Assembly (NCBI RefSeq): GCF_900113765.1
Contig: NZ_FOQO01000014.1
Location: 62,001 to 126,000, forward strand
Direction of reading: 5' to 3'
Source of the DNA: Parapedobacter indicus
GTDB taxonomy: Bacteria; Bacteroidota; Bacteroidia; Sphingobacteriales; Sphingobacteriaceae
DNA length: 64,000 bases
Part shown: in pieces, positions 27,901-36,399 of the stretch
Layout: every line of letters begins with the position of its first letter
Position numbering within the stretch: position 1 is the first letter of the stretch
Program-made: the position numbers and the translations under genes
Notes under the pieces: model-generated
What the model was told of the DNA's origin: nothing
The model's input: the letters and a program-made list of their open reading frames with translations, nothing else
Databases searched by the model: none

Positions 27901-28164
27901 CGATTGCGACCGGTATTGATGACTGCAGCAGCGATGTTTGCTGGTATGTTGCCGATGGCCATGGGCCTGGGGGACGGGGCTGAACAGGTTGCGCCATTGG
28001 GTAGGGCGGTTATCGGTGGGTTGATTGCTTCTACAGTTACCATTCTGTTATTGGTTCCGCATTTCTTTTCTTCCCTGATGCCGAGAACAACCGCTGTCGG
28101 TCCGTCATTAGACCCAGACGATCCAGCGAGCAGGTACTTCCCAACACGACAAACAATACAATAA
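24991..28164 (+). CDS. RND-family efflux permease
   Basis: A 1057-residue proton-driven efflux pump with the usual two copies of six helices plus a large periplasmic loop. The N-terminus MNLIRFALRKPITVM and DIFPEVELPAMYI are standard. In the fourth helix the proton-relay position reads LVDEATVTIEN, so the second acidic residue is Glu instead of the Asp of AcrB; this differs from the metal-type VDG motif of the pump at 56-60 kb. The substrate is not identifiable. It is the second gene of the operon. Confidence 0.93.
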   Translation: MNLIRFALRKPITVMVAVLAIAFFSYNTIKKINVDIFPEVELPAMYIAMPYGGLSPAYMDGFMANEFQKVLLFVSGVKNIDFKSVQGLTLMKLTFYPGTDMAQAAGEVSTSVSRAMGFLPAGAVPPMVVRFDGSSLPVGQLVFESDQRSVNELQTLAITRVRPLFVEIPGITAPAPFGGNIRSIVINIDPEAMQANGLTPEEITMAITKNSLPSPAGNIRIGDENLMAPINSIAKNPEAFLNTPVKTSDNRTVYIRDVARVEDGADQTVGYALVNGKRSVYLPIIKKADASTLDAVQHLKASIPMLKSQLPDDVDVRYEFDQSTYIERSLSNLIHEGILGAVFTGLMIWLFLGDTRGALIVVLTIPIAILSAVTVLHLFGQTINIMTLSGLALSIGILVDEATVTIENIHQHMEMGKSKQRAILDALLEISIPKLLILLCILAVLTPAFIMTGIPKDMFMPLSLAVAFAMIASFLASQTFVPILANWMMKSKHSKAANTSRNRAFFEKFRVNYSYRMRKWSTQSLPLFVVYLLVAGGIATLLLTAVGTDVMPVSNSGDFQLRIQAPQGSRLEKTEQIVRNITDDIVTLVPEAGINITSAFVGMHPAGSPINPIFLFSSASHEAVLQVSVNQEVYDGSMEDLKEHVRKSIAEKHPEIRFNFEPMELTEKIMGQGAMTPIEVKVGANQVKAAFAHASKIEANLKEIPYLRDVRIAEAIAYPTLEIDVDRDLAGQFGLTIQDVTRSLVTATSSTRFTDKNLWIDPKSGLVFQTQVQIPERVMSSEAKLRSIPLKKGSSRPVLEDVATIRRVTSPAQVNRKGPNRYVTVVANLYGTDLGTASQAVKQAIRDAGEPPRGTTVWMEGTLQLLDDTLDSLLAGLGVAIVVIFLMLSAYYQSFRVPLVILSVLPAVIAGSLIVLFLTGSTLNLQSYMGIIMSLGVSVSNAVLLINQAEHYRRQLALKPANAARLAASSRLRPVLMTAAAMFAGMLPMAMGLGDGAEQVAPLGRAVIGGLIASTVTILLLVPHFFSSLMPRTTAVGPSLDPDDPASRYFPTRQTIQ

Positions 28165-28184
28165 CAATTTAAAATCACAATACC

Positions 28185-29279
28185 ATGTATAAAAGTATGT
28201 TAAGCATAAAAAATTCAGCAGGATTGCTAGTTATCGCAGCCACCGCAGCATGGGGTTTCAATGCCTGTTCCCCGGGTGGAAAGAAAAAGGAGCCAGAAAC
28301 GGAGTTGAAGCCCGTTACCTATGCTACCGCCTCTGTACAGCTCCTCCAACCTGAATATGAACTATCGGTTCCGGCGGAATTGAAGCCATATGAACAAGTA
28401 GCTGTGCATGCAAAGGTTACGGGGTTTGTAAAGCAGTTGTATGTAGACCGTGGCGATCACGTTCGCAATGGACAGCTGTTGGCGCTATTGGAAGCACCGG
28501 AAATGGAACAGCAATACCTTTCGGATAAATCCACCGAACAAAAGGTATATAACGACTACCGCTATGCGAAGCAGGCGTATGAGCGGCTCATGGAAGCGTC
28601 GGTTACTAACGGAGCAGTCGCTGCGATAGAATTAGACCGGGCCAAAAGCGCGATGGAGAGCACAAGATCCGCCTATGAAGCCTCCCGGGCCGGCACGGCA
28701 CACGCCTCCCAGCTACGGGAATACCTTCGCATCCGGGCGCCTTTTGACGGTGTGATCACCGAACGCACCGTTTCAAACGGCGCATTAGCCGGCACAGGAT
28801 CCAGCAAACCCCTATTCAGGATGGCACAGGGCAATACCCTGCGTCTAACCGTGGCCTTGCCCGAAAAACACGCAGCGTCGGTAAAGCCCGGTATGCAAGC
28901 TACGTTCACCGTCAGCTCGCAGCCGGGAAAAACATTCGACGCCGTACTTTCCCGCACCTCGGGGTTACTCGACCAGCAGGACCGTTCCCTTACGCTGGAG
29001 TTTGACGTACCCAATCCATTGGGCGAATTACAGGGCGGTGACTATGCACAGGTTAACCTAAAACTACAACGCAAAAGCCCCTCCCATTGGGTTCCCGGCA
29101 AAAGCATCCTGAACACACAATCCGGAACCTATGTCATGACGTTGAACGATCAGGAAATCAGGCGAATTCCTGTAAAAGAAGGTATACGTTTGGACACATT
29201 GACGGAGGTGTTCGGCAACCTTTCGCCCGAGGATCACATCCTTTTAAAACCATCGGAAGAAATCAAAGCAAGCAGGTGA
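28185..29279 (+). CDS. RND efflux periplasmic adaptor (membrane fusion protein)
   Basis: A 364-residue HlyD-like adaptor linking the pump to TolC. The lipoprotein signal ends GFNACSP. It has a lipoyl half-motif (VAVHAKVTGFVKQLYVDRGD), a long alpha-hairpin (about 105-165), the second lipoyl half (IRAPFDGVITERTV) and beta-barrel and membrane-proximal domains. It starts 20 bp after the pump gene. The order TolC-RND-adaptor is the reverse of the commonest order but frequent in Bacteroidota. Confidence 0.92.
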   Translation: MYKSMLSIKNSAGLLVIAATAAWGFNACSPGGKKKEPETELKPVTYATASVQLLQPEYELSVPAELKPYEQVAVHAKVTGFVKQLYVDRGDHVRNGQLLALLEAPEMEQQYLSDKSTEQKVYNDYRYAKQAYERLMEASVTNGAVAAIELDRAKSAMESTRSAYEASRAGTAHASQLREYLRIRAPFDGVITERTVSNGALAGTGSSKPLFRMAQGNTLRLTVALPEKHAASVKPGMQATFTVSSQPGKTFDAVLSRTSGLLDQQDRSLTLEFDVPNPLGELQGGDYAQVNLKLQRKSPSHWVPGKSILNTQSGTYVMTLNDQEIRRIPVKEGIRLDTLTEVFGNLSPEDHILLKPSEEIKASR

Positions 29280-29387
29280 ATGACATCGAAGGGAACAAAA
29301 AACTTCACCAAACAATCGCGACAGGGCGCTGTTATACAAACATAACTCGTTAGCAATTAATTTTTTAATCATTAAATACATATAAAA

Positions 29388-29714
29388 ATGAAAAAGTTGA
29401 TTAGGATTCTATCCGTCGCTATATGCGGATTACTGGTTTTCCAATCGTGCGGTGAAGCAAACAAAAAAACCGATATTGTAGATTCCGGCACTTACCAAGG
29501 TGTAGCCGAGGAAGTAGATTCCGGCGAACAGGAAATTTATGTCCGGACAACCGACGGCAAATTGCTCGAACTTTATTTCACCGGTCGGACGGCACTGACC
29601 AGGGCCGACGGAACCCCCGCGGAATTCAGCGAATTGACGGAAGGCGGAAACGTGGAAGTACAGGTCGAGAAAACAGGTAATAAGCTGGAACCGATCGCGG
29701 TTAAAATTCTGTGA
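29388..29714 (+). CDS. Small lipoprotein, unknown
   Basis: A 108-residue lipoprotein: the signal ends LLVFQSCGE (Cys21). The mature part is a short, acidic, strand-rich domain (GVAEEVDSGEQEIYVRT, GNVEVQVEKTG) resembling a small OB or beta-barrel fold. It lies about 110 bp after the efflux adaptor and overlaps a GTG start of the DUF2231 gene. No family assigned. Confidence 0.7.
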   Translation: MKKLIRILSVAICGLLVFQSCGEANKKTDIVDSGTYQGVAEEVDSGEQEIYVRTTDGKLLELYFTGRTALTRADGTPAEFSELTEGGNVEVQVEKTGNKLEPIAVKIL

Positions 29715-29746
29715 TCACGGTGATCGTGGTACAGCAATCCACCTTC

Positions 29747-30226
29747 ATGTGGCGTAAAGAACTCTGGCATCCGATGGTGGTCCACGTTCCGATCGCTACA
29801 TTATGCTTAGCCACACTAGTGGGGGTACTATTACTTTTCAACCCTAACGAAAAGAACGGGTCGTTTCTGACCCGTTCTTTTACTTGGCTACTGGGCATCG
29901 GTGGCACCACTGCGTGGTTGGCAATTTATACCGGTTTGTGGTCTTATAATACGGAGGTACGCCGCATTTGTGACCCTACTGTGCTGAAATCTCACTTGTG
30001 GTGGGGGTATTGCACCACTATCTTATACACGGCAGGTTTTCTGCTTTTTTTCATGCGCCGGCGCATCGTGCCCCTTAAACGCCTACTTATATACTGCGCC
30101 GTTATTCTTACGCTGGCCGGTGCCGCTTCGTTAGGATATACCGGCCACCTTGGGGCATCTCTCGTTTACCAACAGGGCGCGGGTGTGCGGCAACCCGCTG
30201 CCGACTGTGGGGAATTGCAACGCTAA
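29747..30226 (+). CDS. DUF2231-family membrane protein
   Basis: A 159-residue protein with four membrane helices. HPMVVHVPIA near the N-terminus and YTGHLGASLVYQQGAGV near the C-terminus are the family signatures; their His residues might bind heme or metal. The ATG at 29747 is used; an in-frame GTG at 29711 overlaps the stop of the preceding lipoprotein gene and would give a coupled, longer start. The frame ends QPAADCGELQR. Confidence 0.82.
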   Translation: MWRKELWHPMVVHVPIATLCLATLVGVLLLFNPNEKNGSFLTRSFTWLLGIGGTTAWLAIYTGLWSYNTEVRRICDPTVLKSHLWWGYCTTILYTAGFLLFFMRRRIVPLKRLLIYCAVILTLAGAASLGYTGHLGASLVYQQGAGVRQPAADCGELQR

Positions 30227-30347
30227 ACCCGCCTATTTGTAACCCATCAATATTCTCCCCGTTTAATATTAAGCAATTGCCAACCCTATTTCAACATCGT
30301 TTTTGTTGGATGGTATCTGTTTTTTTGTTATTTTGCGGAAAAAGGCC

Positions 30348-31295
30348 ATGGATATATTAGAACTGTTAAGCACCTTCTCGGTGATTTTTTATGTCATCAT
30401 CGGACTATTTATTCTTAGCTTTATTGGCTTATTTTTCACGGTAAAACAACAAACCGCCGTGATTGTGGAGCGATTTGGGAAATTCCAGGGGATAAGAACG
30501 CCTGGGCTCCAGGTCAAAATTCCGATTGTTGACAGGATCGCTGCTAAGCTTTCGCTAAAAATCCAGCAACTGGATGTAGTCGTGGAAACGAAAACGCGGG
30601 ATGATGTATTTGTCAAACTGAAAATTTCGGTACAGTATGTCGTCATCCAAGAAAAAGTATACGACGCATTTTATAAACTGGACAATCCCTATTCGCAAAT
30701 TACCTCGTACGTATTCGATGTCGTGCGGGCGGAAGTCCCAAAATTGAAACTCGATGATGTTTTCGAAAAAAAGGATGATATTGCGATTGCAGTAAGGGGA
30801 GAATTACAGGAAGCGATGAATGGCTATGGATACGACATCGTGAAGACGTTGGTAACCGACATCGACCCCGATGAACAGGTAAAACAAGCCATGAACCGGA
30901 TTAATGCTGCAGAGCGGGCAAAAGTAGCTGCGCAGTACGAAGGCGACGCCCAACGGATTCTCATTGTCGAGAAAGCAAAGGCCGAAGCGGAAAGCAAACG
31001 CTTACAGGGCCAAGGGATTGCGCATCAACGGCGGGAAATCGCTCAGGGTTTGGAAGAATCGGTAAATGTCTTAAACAAAGTAGGCATCAATTCACAGGAG
31101 GCCTCTGCACTGATTGTAGTCACCCAACATTACGATACTTTACAGGCCATGGGTACATTGGGTAAATCAAATCTGATCCTTATGCCCAATTCACCACATG
31201 CTGCCGGAGAGATGTTAAATAACATGGTTGCCTCGTTTGTAGCGGCAAACCGTATCGGTAGTGAGATGGAACAGAAGAACACTTCGGAGGGATAA
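30348..31295 (+). CDS. SPFH/band-7 (stomatin-like) membrane protein
   Basis: A 315-residue membrane-anchored scaffold. It has one N-terminal helix (about 9-30), then the SPFH domain beginning KQQTAVIVERFGKF, with DRIAAKLSLKIQQLDV and TDIDPDEQVKQAMNRI. A coiled coil rich in Ala, Glu and Lys follows (AAERAKVAAQYEGDAQ). The ATG at 30348 gives the anchor directly. Stomatin-like proteins organise membrane protein complexes; the partner is not evident because flanking genes are in other operons. Confidence 0.9.
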   Translation: MDILELLSTFSVIFYVIIGLFILSFIGLFFTVKQQTAVIVERFGKFQGIRTPGLQVKIPIVDRIAAKLSLKIQQLDVVVETKTRDDVFVKLKISVQYVVIQEKVYDAFYKLDNPYSQITSYVFDVVRAEVPKLKLDDVFEKKDDIAIAVRGELQEAMNGYGYDIVKTLVTDIDPDEQVKQAMNRINAAERAKVAAQYEGDAQRILIVEKAKAEAESKRLQGQGIAHQRREIAQGLEESVNVLNKVGINSQEASALIVVTQHYDTLQAMGTLGKSNLILMPNSPHAAGEMLNNMVASFVAANRIGSEMEQKNTSEG

Positions 31296-31316
31296 CAATC
31301 GCCCCAATTCATCCAT

Positions 31317-31847
31317 TCATACACCCCCAAATTCTTCCGGATAGCGCACTATCCCTGAAATGCCCACCAAACTATCTTCGGCCAATTCCATGGCCATGAA
31401 GACATTTTCGGGCACATCAAAAGGGGCTAGTATGCCCCATTTCCTTGCTGGATAAAATCCGAAGCGTGGATAGTAATGTTCGTGCCCCAAAACGATAACG
31501 GATGTATATCCCAATTTGGTGGCAACATCAAGTCCGTGCCTGATCAATCTACTCCCTACACCTTGGTTTTGAAAGGCAGGTACTACGCTCACGGGCGCCA
31601 ATGCCAAAGTTATGTGCTCGTTTTGGCCATCGTCTATGATCTTGATCTTAGTAAACAAAATATGGCCAACGATGTCCGACCCGATGGTGGCAACCAACGA
31701 AAGATCAGGTATAAATACCTGCTCATTACTTCTTAACCGGTCGATCAAATCCGCTTCCTCGTCCTGATTAAAAGCCAAGCGGGTAACATTCCATACAGCT
31801 CTTTGGTCCTCAACTTGTTCCCTTCTGACGATTAACCCGTTATGCAT
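31317..31847 (-). CDS. GNAT-family N-acetyltransferase
   Basis: A 176-residue acetyltransferase. The acetyl-CoA motif is VVPAFQNQGVGSRLIRHG (Q/RxxGxG/A form), preceded by LALAPVSV and followed by VIVLGHEHYYPRFGF. This matches the YhbS-like subgroup. The acceptor substrate is unknown. It is convergent with the SPFH gene and upstream of nothing on its strand except the window's remaining spacer. Confidence 0.9.
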   Translation of the reverse strand: MHNGLIVRREQVEDQRAVWNVTRLAFNQDEEADLIDRLRSNEQVFIPDLSLVATIGSDIVGHILFTKIKIIDDGQNEHITLALAPVSVVPAFQNQGVGSRLIRHGLDVATKLGYTSVIVLGHEHYYPRFGFYPARKWGILAPFDVPENVFMAMELAEDSLVGISGIVRYPEEFGGV

Positions 31848-31885
31848 CTCGATTTTTTCGTTACGATGTTGAAAACAGCCGCGTT

Positions 31886-32953
31886 TCAGCCCCTACCCAG
31901 TCGATAAATGTGACGCAGGTGAGAGGCGAATGCATGCCCCATCGTGCGATGTTCCAGGTAAGTCACGCCAAACTCTTTGCAGGTAGCCTTAACCAACTTG
32001 TTGATGGCCGGATAATGCACGTGGCTGATGCGTGGAAACAGGTGGTGCTCCACCTGAAAATTGAGGCCGCCGAGTAGCCAAGATACCGTGCGGCTGCCCG
32101 TAGCAAAATTGGCCGTGGTGCTGAGCTGGTGTACCATCCACTCCTGTTCGATTTTGCCGCTCTCCCCATCTGCAACCGGAAATTGAGTAGCTTCTACCAC
32201 GTGCGCCAATTGGAAAACCACTGCCAGGCAAAAGCCGCAGGAAACACCGACGATCAGCCAACCGATCAGCGCCGGGAGCCAGCCAACCGCCACAATGGGA
32301 ATAACGAAGTATACCGCAGCGTAACCTACCTTGGTACCCCAGAAAATCAGATGTTCGCGCAGCGGCATAGATTTCCGTTCGGCTTGCCGACCCATTTTGC
32401 CGGAAAAATATTTCTCGAAGTCCTGAAACAGCACCCAGGCAATGTAGGAGATACCGTATAACACGAACCAATAGGCAAATTGGAACCGGTGGAACCACTG
32501 ACGTGGTTGGTCGGCGTGCATACGCATGAACTTAACGTCAATGTCATGATCGAGACCGTCCACATTCGTATACGTATGGTGACTGATGTTGTGCTTCTGC
32601 TTCCAGAAATAGATGGTGCCACCGAGCATGTTCAACGTATACGCCGAAATGTTATTGATCCATGCCTTTTTGGAAAAACTTTGGTGCCCCCCTTCGTGCA
32701 TGATATTAAAGCCGATGGCCGCAAATGCGACCCCAAGTACGGCACATAACAGACAGGAAAGCCATATCGGTATGGAAAGGGAAAGTAACGCAATATACAG
32801 ACCGACAGCGGTGCATACCAATATGACGCTTTTGATATAAAGCTTCCGATTGCCCGTGTTTGAGAGCTTCCGAGTTTTGAAATAATCGTTCACCCGCGTA
32901 CGCAATGTGCTGGCAAAGGGTTTGTTAATGCTGTTGAAACTGGTCTTAGACAT
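31886..32953 (-). CDS. Fatty acid desaturase (front-end / acyl-lipid type)
   Basis: A 355-residue di-iron membrane desaturase. The three histidine boxes are HEGGHQS, HNISHHTY and QVEHHLF; the Gln in the third box is the mark of the linoleoyl-type (front-end) group. Several membrane helices lie between. Introduces a double bond in membrane acyl chains, probably under cold adaptation; the cold-shock gene lies just upstream but on a separate transcript. Confidence 0.92.
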   Translation of the reverse strand: MSKTSFNSINKPFASTLRTRVNDYFKTRKLSNTGNRKLYIKSVILVCTAVGLYIALLSLSIPIWLSCLLCAVLGVAFAAIGFNIMHEGGHQSFSKKAWINNISAYTLNMLGGTIYFWKQKHNISHHTYTNVDGLDHDIDVKFMRMHADQPRQWFHRFQFAYWFVLYGISYIAWVLFQDFEKYFSGKMGRQAERKSMPLREHLIFWGTKVGYAAVYFVIPIVAVGWLPALIGWLIVGVSCGFCLAVVFQLAHVVEATQFPVADGESGKIEQEWMVHQLSTTANFATGSRTVSWLLGGLNFQVEHHLFPRISHVHYPAINKLVKATCKEFGVTYLEHRTMGHAFASHLRHIYRLGRG

Positions 32954-33028
32954 GTAATGTGTATAAAAATAAAGTTTCCGAATATACGGAATCGGAAACC
33001 AGCAACTGGATGGTGATCGCGCTTTTTT

Positions 33029-33064
33029 AAAAAAAAACCACCCGGAGATTATTGCCCGGATGGT
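33029..33064 (-). terminator. Rho-independent terminator of the cold-shock gene
   Basis: Minus strand: ACCATCCGG, 10-nt loop, CCGGGTGGT (9 pairs, one G-U), then a run of eight T. It starts 27 bp after the cold-shock stop codon. Confidence 0.85.
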
Positions 33065-33090
33065 TTCTGTACAATATCTGAAAAATGGAT

Positions 33091-33282
33091 CTAAATCAAT
33101 TTCACATTTACTGCATTAAGGCCTTTTTGGCCTTGTGCGACTTCAAATGAAACCTCATCGTTCTCACGCACACGGTCTTTCAACCCCGAGGAATGAACAA
33201 ATACGTCACGTCCACCGTCGTTAGGGGTGATGAAACCGAAACCTTTGGTCTCATTGAAAAATTTTACTACGCCTTCTTGCAT
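33091..33282 (-). CDS. Cold-shock protein, CspA family
   Basis: A 63-residue single cold-shock domain. RNP1 is KGFGFITP and RNP2 is DVFVHSS, both intact, so it can bind single-stranded nucleic acid and melt RNA structure. It has its own promoter and terminator. Standard length for the family. Confidence 0.96.
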   Translation of the reverse strand: MQEGVVKFFNETKGFGFITPNDGGRDVFVHSSGLKDRVRENDEVSFEVAQGQKGLNAVNVKLI

Positions 33283-33323
33283 GGCATTTTGGATAAAAAA
33301 TAAATAAAATAATAAATTGCCCG

Positions 33324-33353
33324 TAAAGATATAAATAAATTATTGAAAATCAA
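33324..33353 (-). promoter_or_regulatory. Possible promoter of the cold-shock gene
   Basis: Minus-strand TTG at 33351-33353, 19 bp, then TATCTTTA at 33324-33331 (one mismatch to TAnnTTTG), giving a leader of about 35 nt. Confidence 0.35.
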
Positions 33354-33408
33354 CAATCAAACATTGCTTGAATAAAATTGTTCTTACGAAGGAATTTTAT
33401 CGGAATAC

Positions 33409-33732
33409 ATGAGAAAGAATAATTTTGAAGACGGAGTAATCGGCCCCTTGCAGGTACCTGCCAAACACGACCCGAAGGCTTCCCTGCAAGAGCGGGCAGT
33501 ATTTGCATTGGCAGATCTCGGTAAGGGTACCGCAAAACAGGTGACGGCAAAACTCGCCGCATTGGGCGATGGCGATGCGGACGAGACACGGGTAAAGAAA
33601 ATACTCGAAGCCCTTTTCAACAAGGGCCTCGTGAATGGCTCGGATAACGATGGCAACCGCACATACAACCTGGCAAAGGAAACTCGACCACATCGCGGGC
33701 GTGTTGATACCGATCCGCCAATGCCGTCATAG
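33409..33732 (+). CDS. Small hypothetical protein, winged-helix-like
   Basis: A 107-residue protein. Residues about 26-90 (RAVFALADLGKGTAKQVTAK, TRVKKILEALFNKGLVNG) have the helix-turn-helix pattern of a winged-helix repressor or DNA-binding domain, followed by a disordered polar tail. No family is recognised with confidence. It overlaps the convergent HAD gene by 6 bp. Confidence 0.6.
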   Translation: MRKNNFEDGVIGPLQVPAKHDPKASLQERAVFALADLGKGTAKQVTAKLAALGDGDADETRVKKILEALFNKGLVNGSDNDGNRTYNLAKETRPHRGRVDTDPPMPS

Positions 33733-34386
33733 TTTTAATAAATCAGGCAATTCACGCATGTGCCCGAACGTCGTCGCTCCGCGTGCTGCAAGCTCATGCC
33801 TGTCCTGTTCGTTCGCGATAGCAAATACCTTAAAACCACCTTTCACGGCAGCCTCCACCCCAGCGATGCTGTCTTCTACCACGGCTGTTGTATGCGGATG
33901 GAATCCCATGAAATCTGCAGCATGCAAAAAGATGCCCGGATCCGGTTTCCAACTATTGATTTCGTAAGAACTGAAAATATGGTGCTCCGGAAAATAGCCA
34001 AGCAGACCGGTAAGCTTCAGATTGAGTGCTATCTTTTCCTTGGGACCGCTGGATGCCACACAATAAGGCACCTTCAGTCGATCCAGCAACTCATGAATGC
34101 CCGGCACGGCTTCAATGCCCTGCCGGAAACGATCATAAGCCCGCACCCGGAAATCCTGTTCGAAGTTCTCCGGAAAAGGCCGCCCAGCACTTGTCTGCAA
34201 GGCCGCTATCGTTTCCAGTATCTGTCGCCCGCTGAATGCTTTCACCGCCTCATCCAACTCCATGTTGACTCCGAACTCCAAAGTCATTTCCAGCAACACC
34301 GAAATCATCGCCCGCTCGGTATCCACCAAGACTCCATCGCAATCAAAAATAATGCTCGTTATCTTATCCATAGTCAATACATTCAT
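33727..34386 (-). CDS. HAD-superfamily phosphatase (beta-phosphoglucomutase-like)
   Basis: A 219-residue HAD hydrolase. Motif I is FDCDGVLVDTE with both catalytic Asp residues, motif II is CVASSGPKE, motif III is the Lys in SWKPDPG and motif IV is VVEDSIAGVEAA. The cap is the helical C1 type, as in sugar-phosphate phosphatases and beta-phosphoglucomutase. The start at 34386 overlaps the stop of the DeoR gene in ATGA. With the MFS and DeoR genes it suggests removal of phosphate from a sugar taken up by the operon. Confidence 0.88.
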   Translation of the reverse strand: MNVLTMDKITSIIFDCDGVLVDTERAMISVLLEMTLEFGVNMELDEAVKAFSGRQILETIAALQTSAGRPFPENFEQDFRVRAYDRFRQGIEAVPGIHELLDRLKVPYCVASSGPKEKIALNLKLTGLLGYFPEHHIFSSYEINSWKPDPGIFLHAADFMGFHPHTTAVVEDSIAGVEAAVKGGFKVFAIANEQDRHELAARGATTFGHMRELPDLLKL

Positions 34387-35132
34387 ACCAATTGTATTTC
34401 CATATTCCGGAAACTATCCAGGTCTTCCTGGTCGCTTGGCATATCGGTGATCAGTACGGCTAGGTCATCCAATGCACAGACCCTGAATGCTTCCGACCGT
34501 CGAAACCGCTCGTGGTTGGCCAATGCTACCGTCTTCCTTGCCGCCCGCAACATCGCCCGTTTTACCTCCGCATCTCCCTGCACCGCCGCAGACAACCCAA
34601 GCCGCCGGTCGATGGCACATGTCCCCATCAAATAAACATCAGCAATGTACCGTGCCACCTCGTTGCAGGCAACAGCCCCGATTGTGGCGGCTAGGTCCGC
34701 ATCGTATGTGCCGCCCAATACAATCAGCTTGCTATGCCGATACCGTTCGATTATCGGAACCAGCGCTAAGTTGTTGGTGATAACCTGCAAGCGGATATCG
34801 GAAGGAAAGCAAGCCGCGATGGCACAGTTGGTCGTCCCCCCATCCATAAAGACCGTTTGACCATTTTTAATAAACTGCTGCGCCTTCAATGCGATGATGT
34901 CTTTTTCCTTTTGAAGGTGTACACTGCGATCCTGGAAAGTCAGGGGGTTCCGCGCACGGAGCACAGCACCGCCGCGCACCTTTGACAGCAGGCCATTGTT
35001 ATGCAGGATATCAATGTCCCTTCTCACCGTATCGCCCGACACATTCAATGCAGCCGACAACGTGTCATAGGTCAGCATCTTCTCTTGCGTAAGCTGCTTC
35101 AATATAAACTCAAAACGTTCTTCCCTGAGCAT
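34383..35132 (-). CDS. DeoR/GlpR-family transcriptional regulator
   Basis: A 249-residue repressor: N-terminal helix-turn-helix (LTYDTLSAALNVSGDTVRRD around residues 18-38) and C-terminal sugar-phosphate sensing domain (VFMDGGTTNCAIA, VLGGTYDADLAATIGA). DeoR proteins sense phosphorylated sugars, fitting its place between a transporter and a sugar-phosphate phosphatase. The palindrome at 36360-36371 upstream of the operon is a plausible binding site. Confidence 0.9.
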   Translation of the reverse strand: MLREERFEFILKQLTQEKMLTYDTLSAALNVSGDTVRRDIDILHNNGLLSKVRGGAVLRARNPLTFQDRSVHLQKEKDIIALKAQQFIKNGQTVFMDGGTTNCAIAACFPSDIRLQVITNNLALVPIIERYRHSKLIVLGGTYDADLAATIGAVACNEVARYIADVYLMGTCAIDRRLGLSAAVQGDAEVKRAMLRAARKTVALANHERFRRSEAFRVCALDDLAVLITDMPSDQEDLDSFRNMEIQLV

Positions 35133-35142
35133 AGCTTTCTCG

Positions 35143-36333
35143 TTAGACAGTACTTCCCTTTTTTACTCCAAACGCCACCGCTACCAATACCAGCAGCAAC
35201 GCCGAAAATCCGAGCGCGATGGGTAGCGAAAAAGAGTACGCAATGAAACCCAATAAAGCCGGGCCCGCCAATTGTCCGGCATACCCGATGGTTGTGATGG
35301 CAGGTATACTGATCGGAGGCGGGATGCCTGGCAGTCTGCCTGCTTCACTGAAAAATACAGGTACAATATTGGCTGCACCAACCCCCAACAGCACGAATCC
35401 GAAAAGGGAACCGGGCACCCAAGGGCTTACGATAGCCAAGCATAGCCCCGCAGCGGCGAGCAGGCCACCGTATACCACTACTTTTTTGCCACTCAGACGG
35501 GCGACGATGCCATCACCCAGCAGGCGCATTGCGGCCATAGCTACGGAAAAGGCCGCGTAGCCCACTCCCGAAAATTCAGGAGCAACGCCCTTTATGTCAC
35601 GCAGGAATATGGCGCTCCAATCGAGCATTGCACCCTCCGATAAGAAAACGGCAAAGCACATCGCCCCCAAAAATAGCACACTTCCATGCAGCCAAGGGAA
35701 ACGCATGCTGCCTCCAGATTTATCTTCCGTTGCCGAAAACCGGGCCGCAGCTTCCTTTTCGGTTTCCGCGGGAAATAAGTAGGTATACTGGACCGTGGCA
35801 ATCGTAACCAGCAAGGTAGCTATACCGACCGCGGCATATACGGGGTGCAGTCCCAGCGTGATCAGAAAGCCCAGCCCCAGAGAACCGAACAACCCGCCGA
35901 CACTGAACAATCCGTGCAACGATGACATGATCGGTCTGCCGTAAAGATTTTGTACCTGTACCCCATGAGCATTCATGGCAACATCCATGGTACCGATGCC
36001 CGCACCGAACAGAAATAAGGTTATCGCCATTGCCGCAACAGAAGGTAGGATAAGCAGCAGCGGCAGCGTAAGCGCAACGACCCAAACACTCACAGCAATA
36101 ACCATACGGCTGCCGAAGCGGTTCACCATCATACCCGATAGCGGCATCATAAGTAGTGCCCCGCCGCCCAGCAATAGCAGCAGCAGACCCAAACTCGCGT
36201 CGTTAAGTCCAAGGCGATCTTTCGCATAGGGAACCATCGGAGCCCAACTGGCCATACCTACCCCACAAACCAGAAAAATAAACTGCGTAGCCCTACGGGT
36301 CTTCTGCAAATCCACTGAAATCGGGTTTCTCAT
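35143..36333 (-). CDS. MFS transporter (YbjJ-like)
   Basis: A 396-residue 12-helix transporter. The cytoplasmic loop after helix 2 reads GMMVNRFGSRMV, a loose version of the MFS motif A. The Gly-rich first helix and the GTMDVAMNAHGVQVQ stretch resemble YbjJ/FucP-like proteins. The ATG at 36333 has AGGTG just upstream. First gene of the MFS-DeoR-HAD operon; the sugar is not known. Confidence 0.85.
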   Translation of the reverse strand: MRNPISVDLQKTRRATQFIFLVCGVGMASWAPMVPYAKDRLGLNDASLGLLLLLLGGGALLMMPLSGMMVNRFGSRMVIAVSVWVVALTLPLLLILPSVAAMAITLFLFGAGIGTMDVAMNAHGVQVQNLYGRPIMSSLHGLFSVGGLFGSLGLGFLITLGLHPVYAAVGIATLLVTIATVQYTYLFPAETEKEAAARFSATEDKSGGSMRFPWLHGSVLFLGAMCFAVFLSEGAMLDWSAIFLRDIKGVAPEFSGVGYAAFSVAMAAMRLLGDGIVARLSGKKVVVYGGLLAAAGLCLAIVSPWVPGSLFGFVLLGVGAANIVPVFFSEAGRLPGIPPPISIPAITTIGYAGQLAGPALLGFIAYSFSLPIALGFSALLLVLVAVAFGVKKGSTV

Positions 36334-36347
36334 CAGCACCTTCTATT

Positions 36348-36379
36348 TTTGCGATATTTTGCAAATTTGCATACATTTG
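36348..36379 (+). promoter_or_regulatory. Promoter of the HAD gene at 36.4 kb with overlapping palindrome
   Basis: TTTG (36348-36351), 20 bp, TACATTTG (36372-36379). A perfect 12-bp palindrome TGCAAATTTGCA (36360-36371) fills the spacer. On the other strand it covers CAAATTTG, a possible -7 box of the MFS operon, with TTG 20 bp further up. A regulator bound here would control both directions. Confidence 0.7.
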
Positions 36380-36399
36380 CAATACTAAGCAACTTTTAC

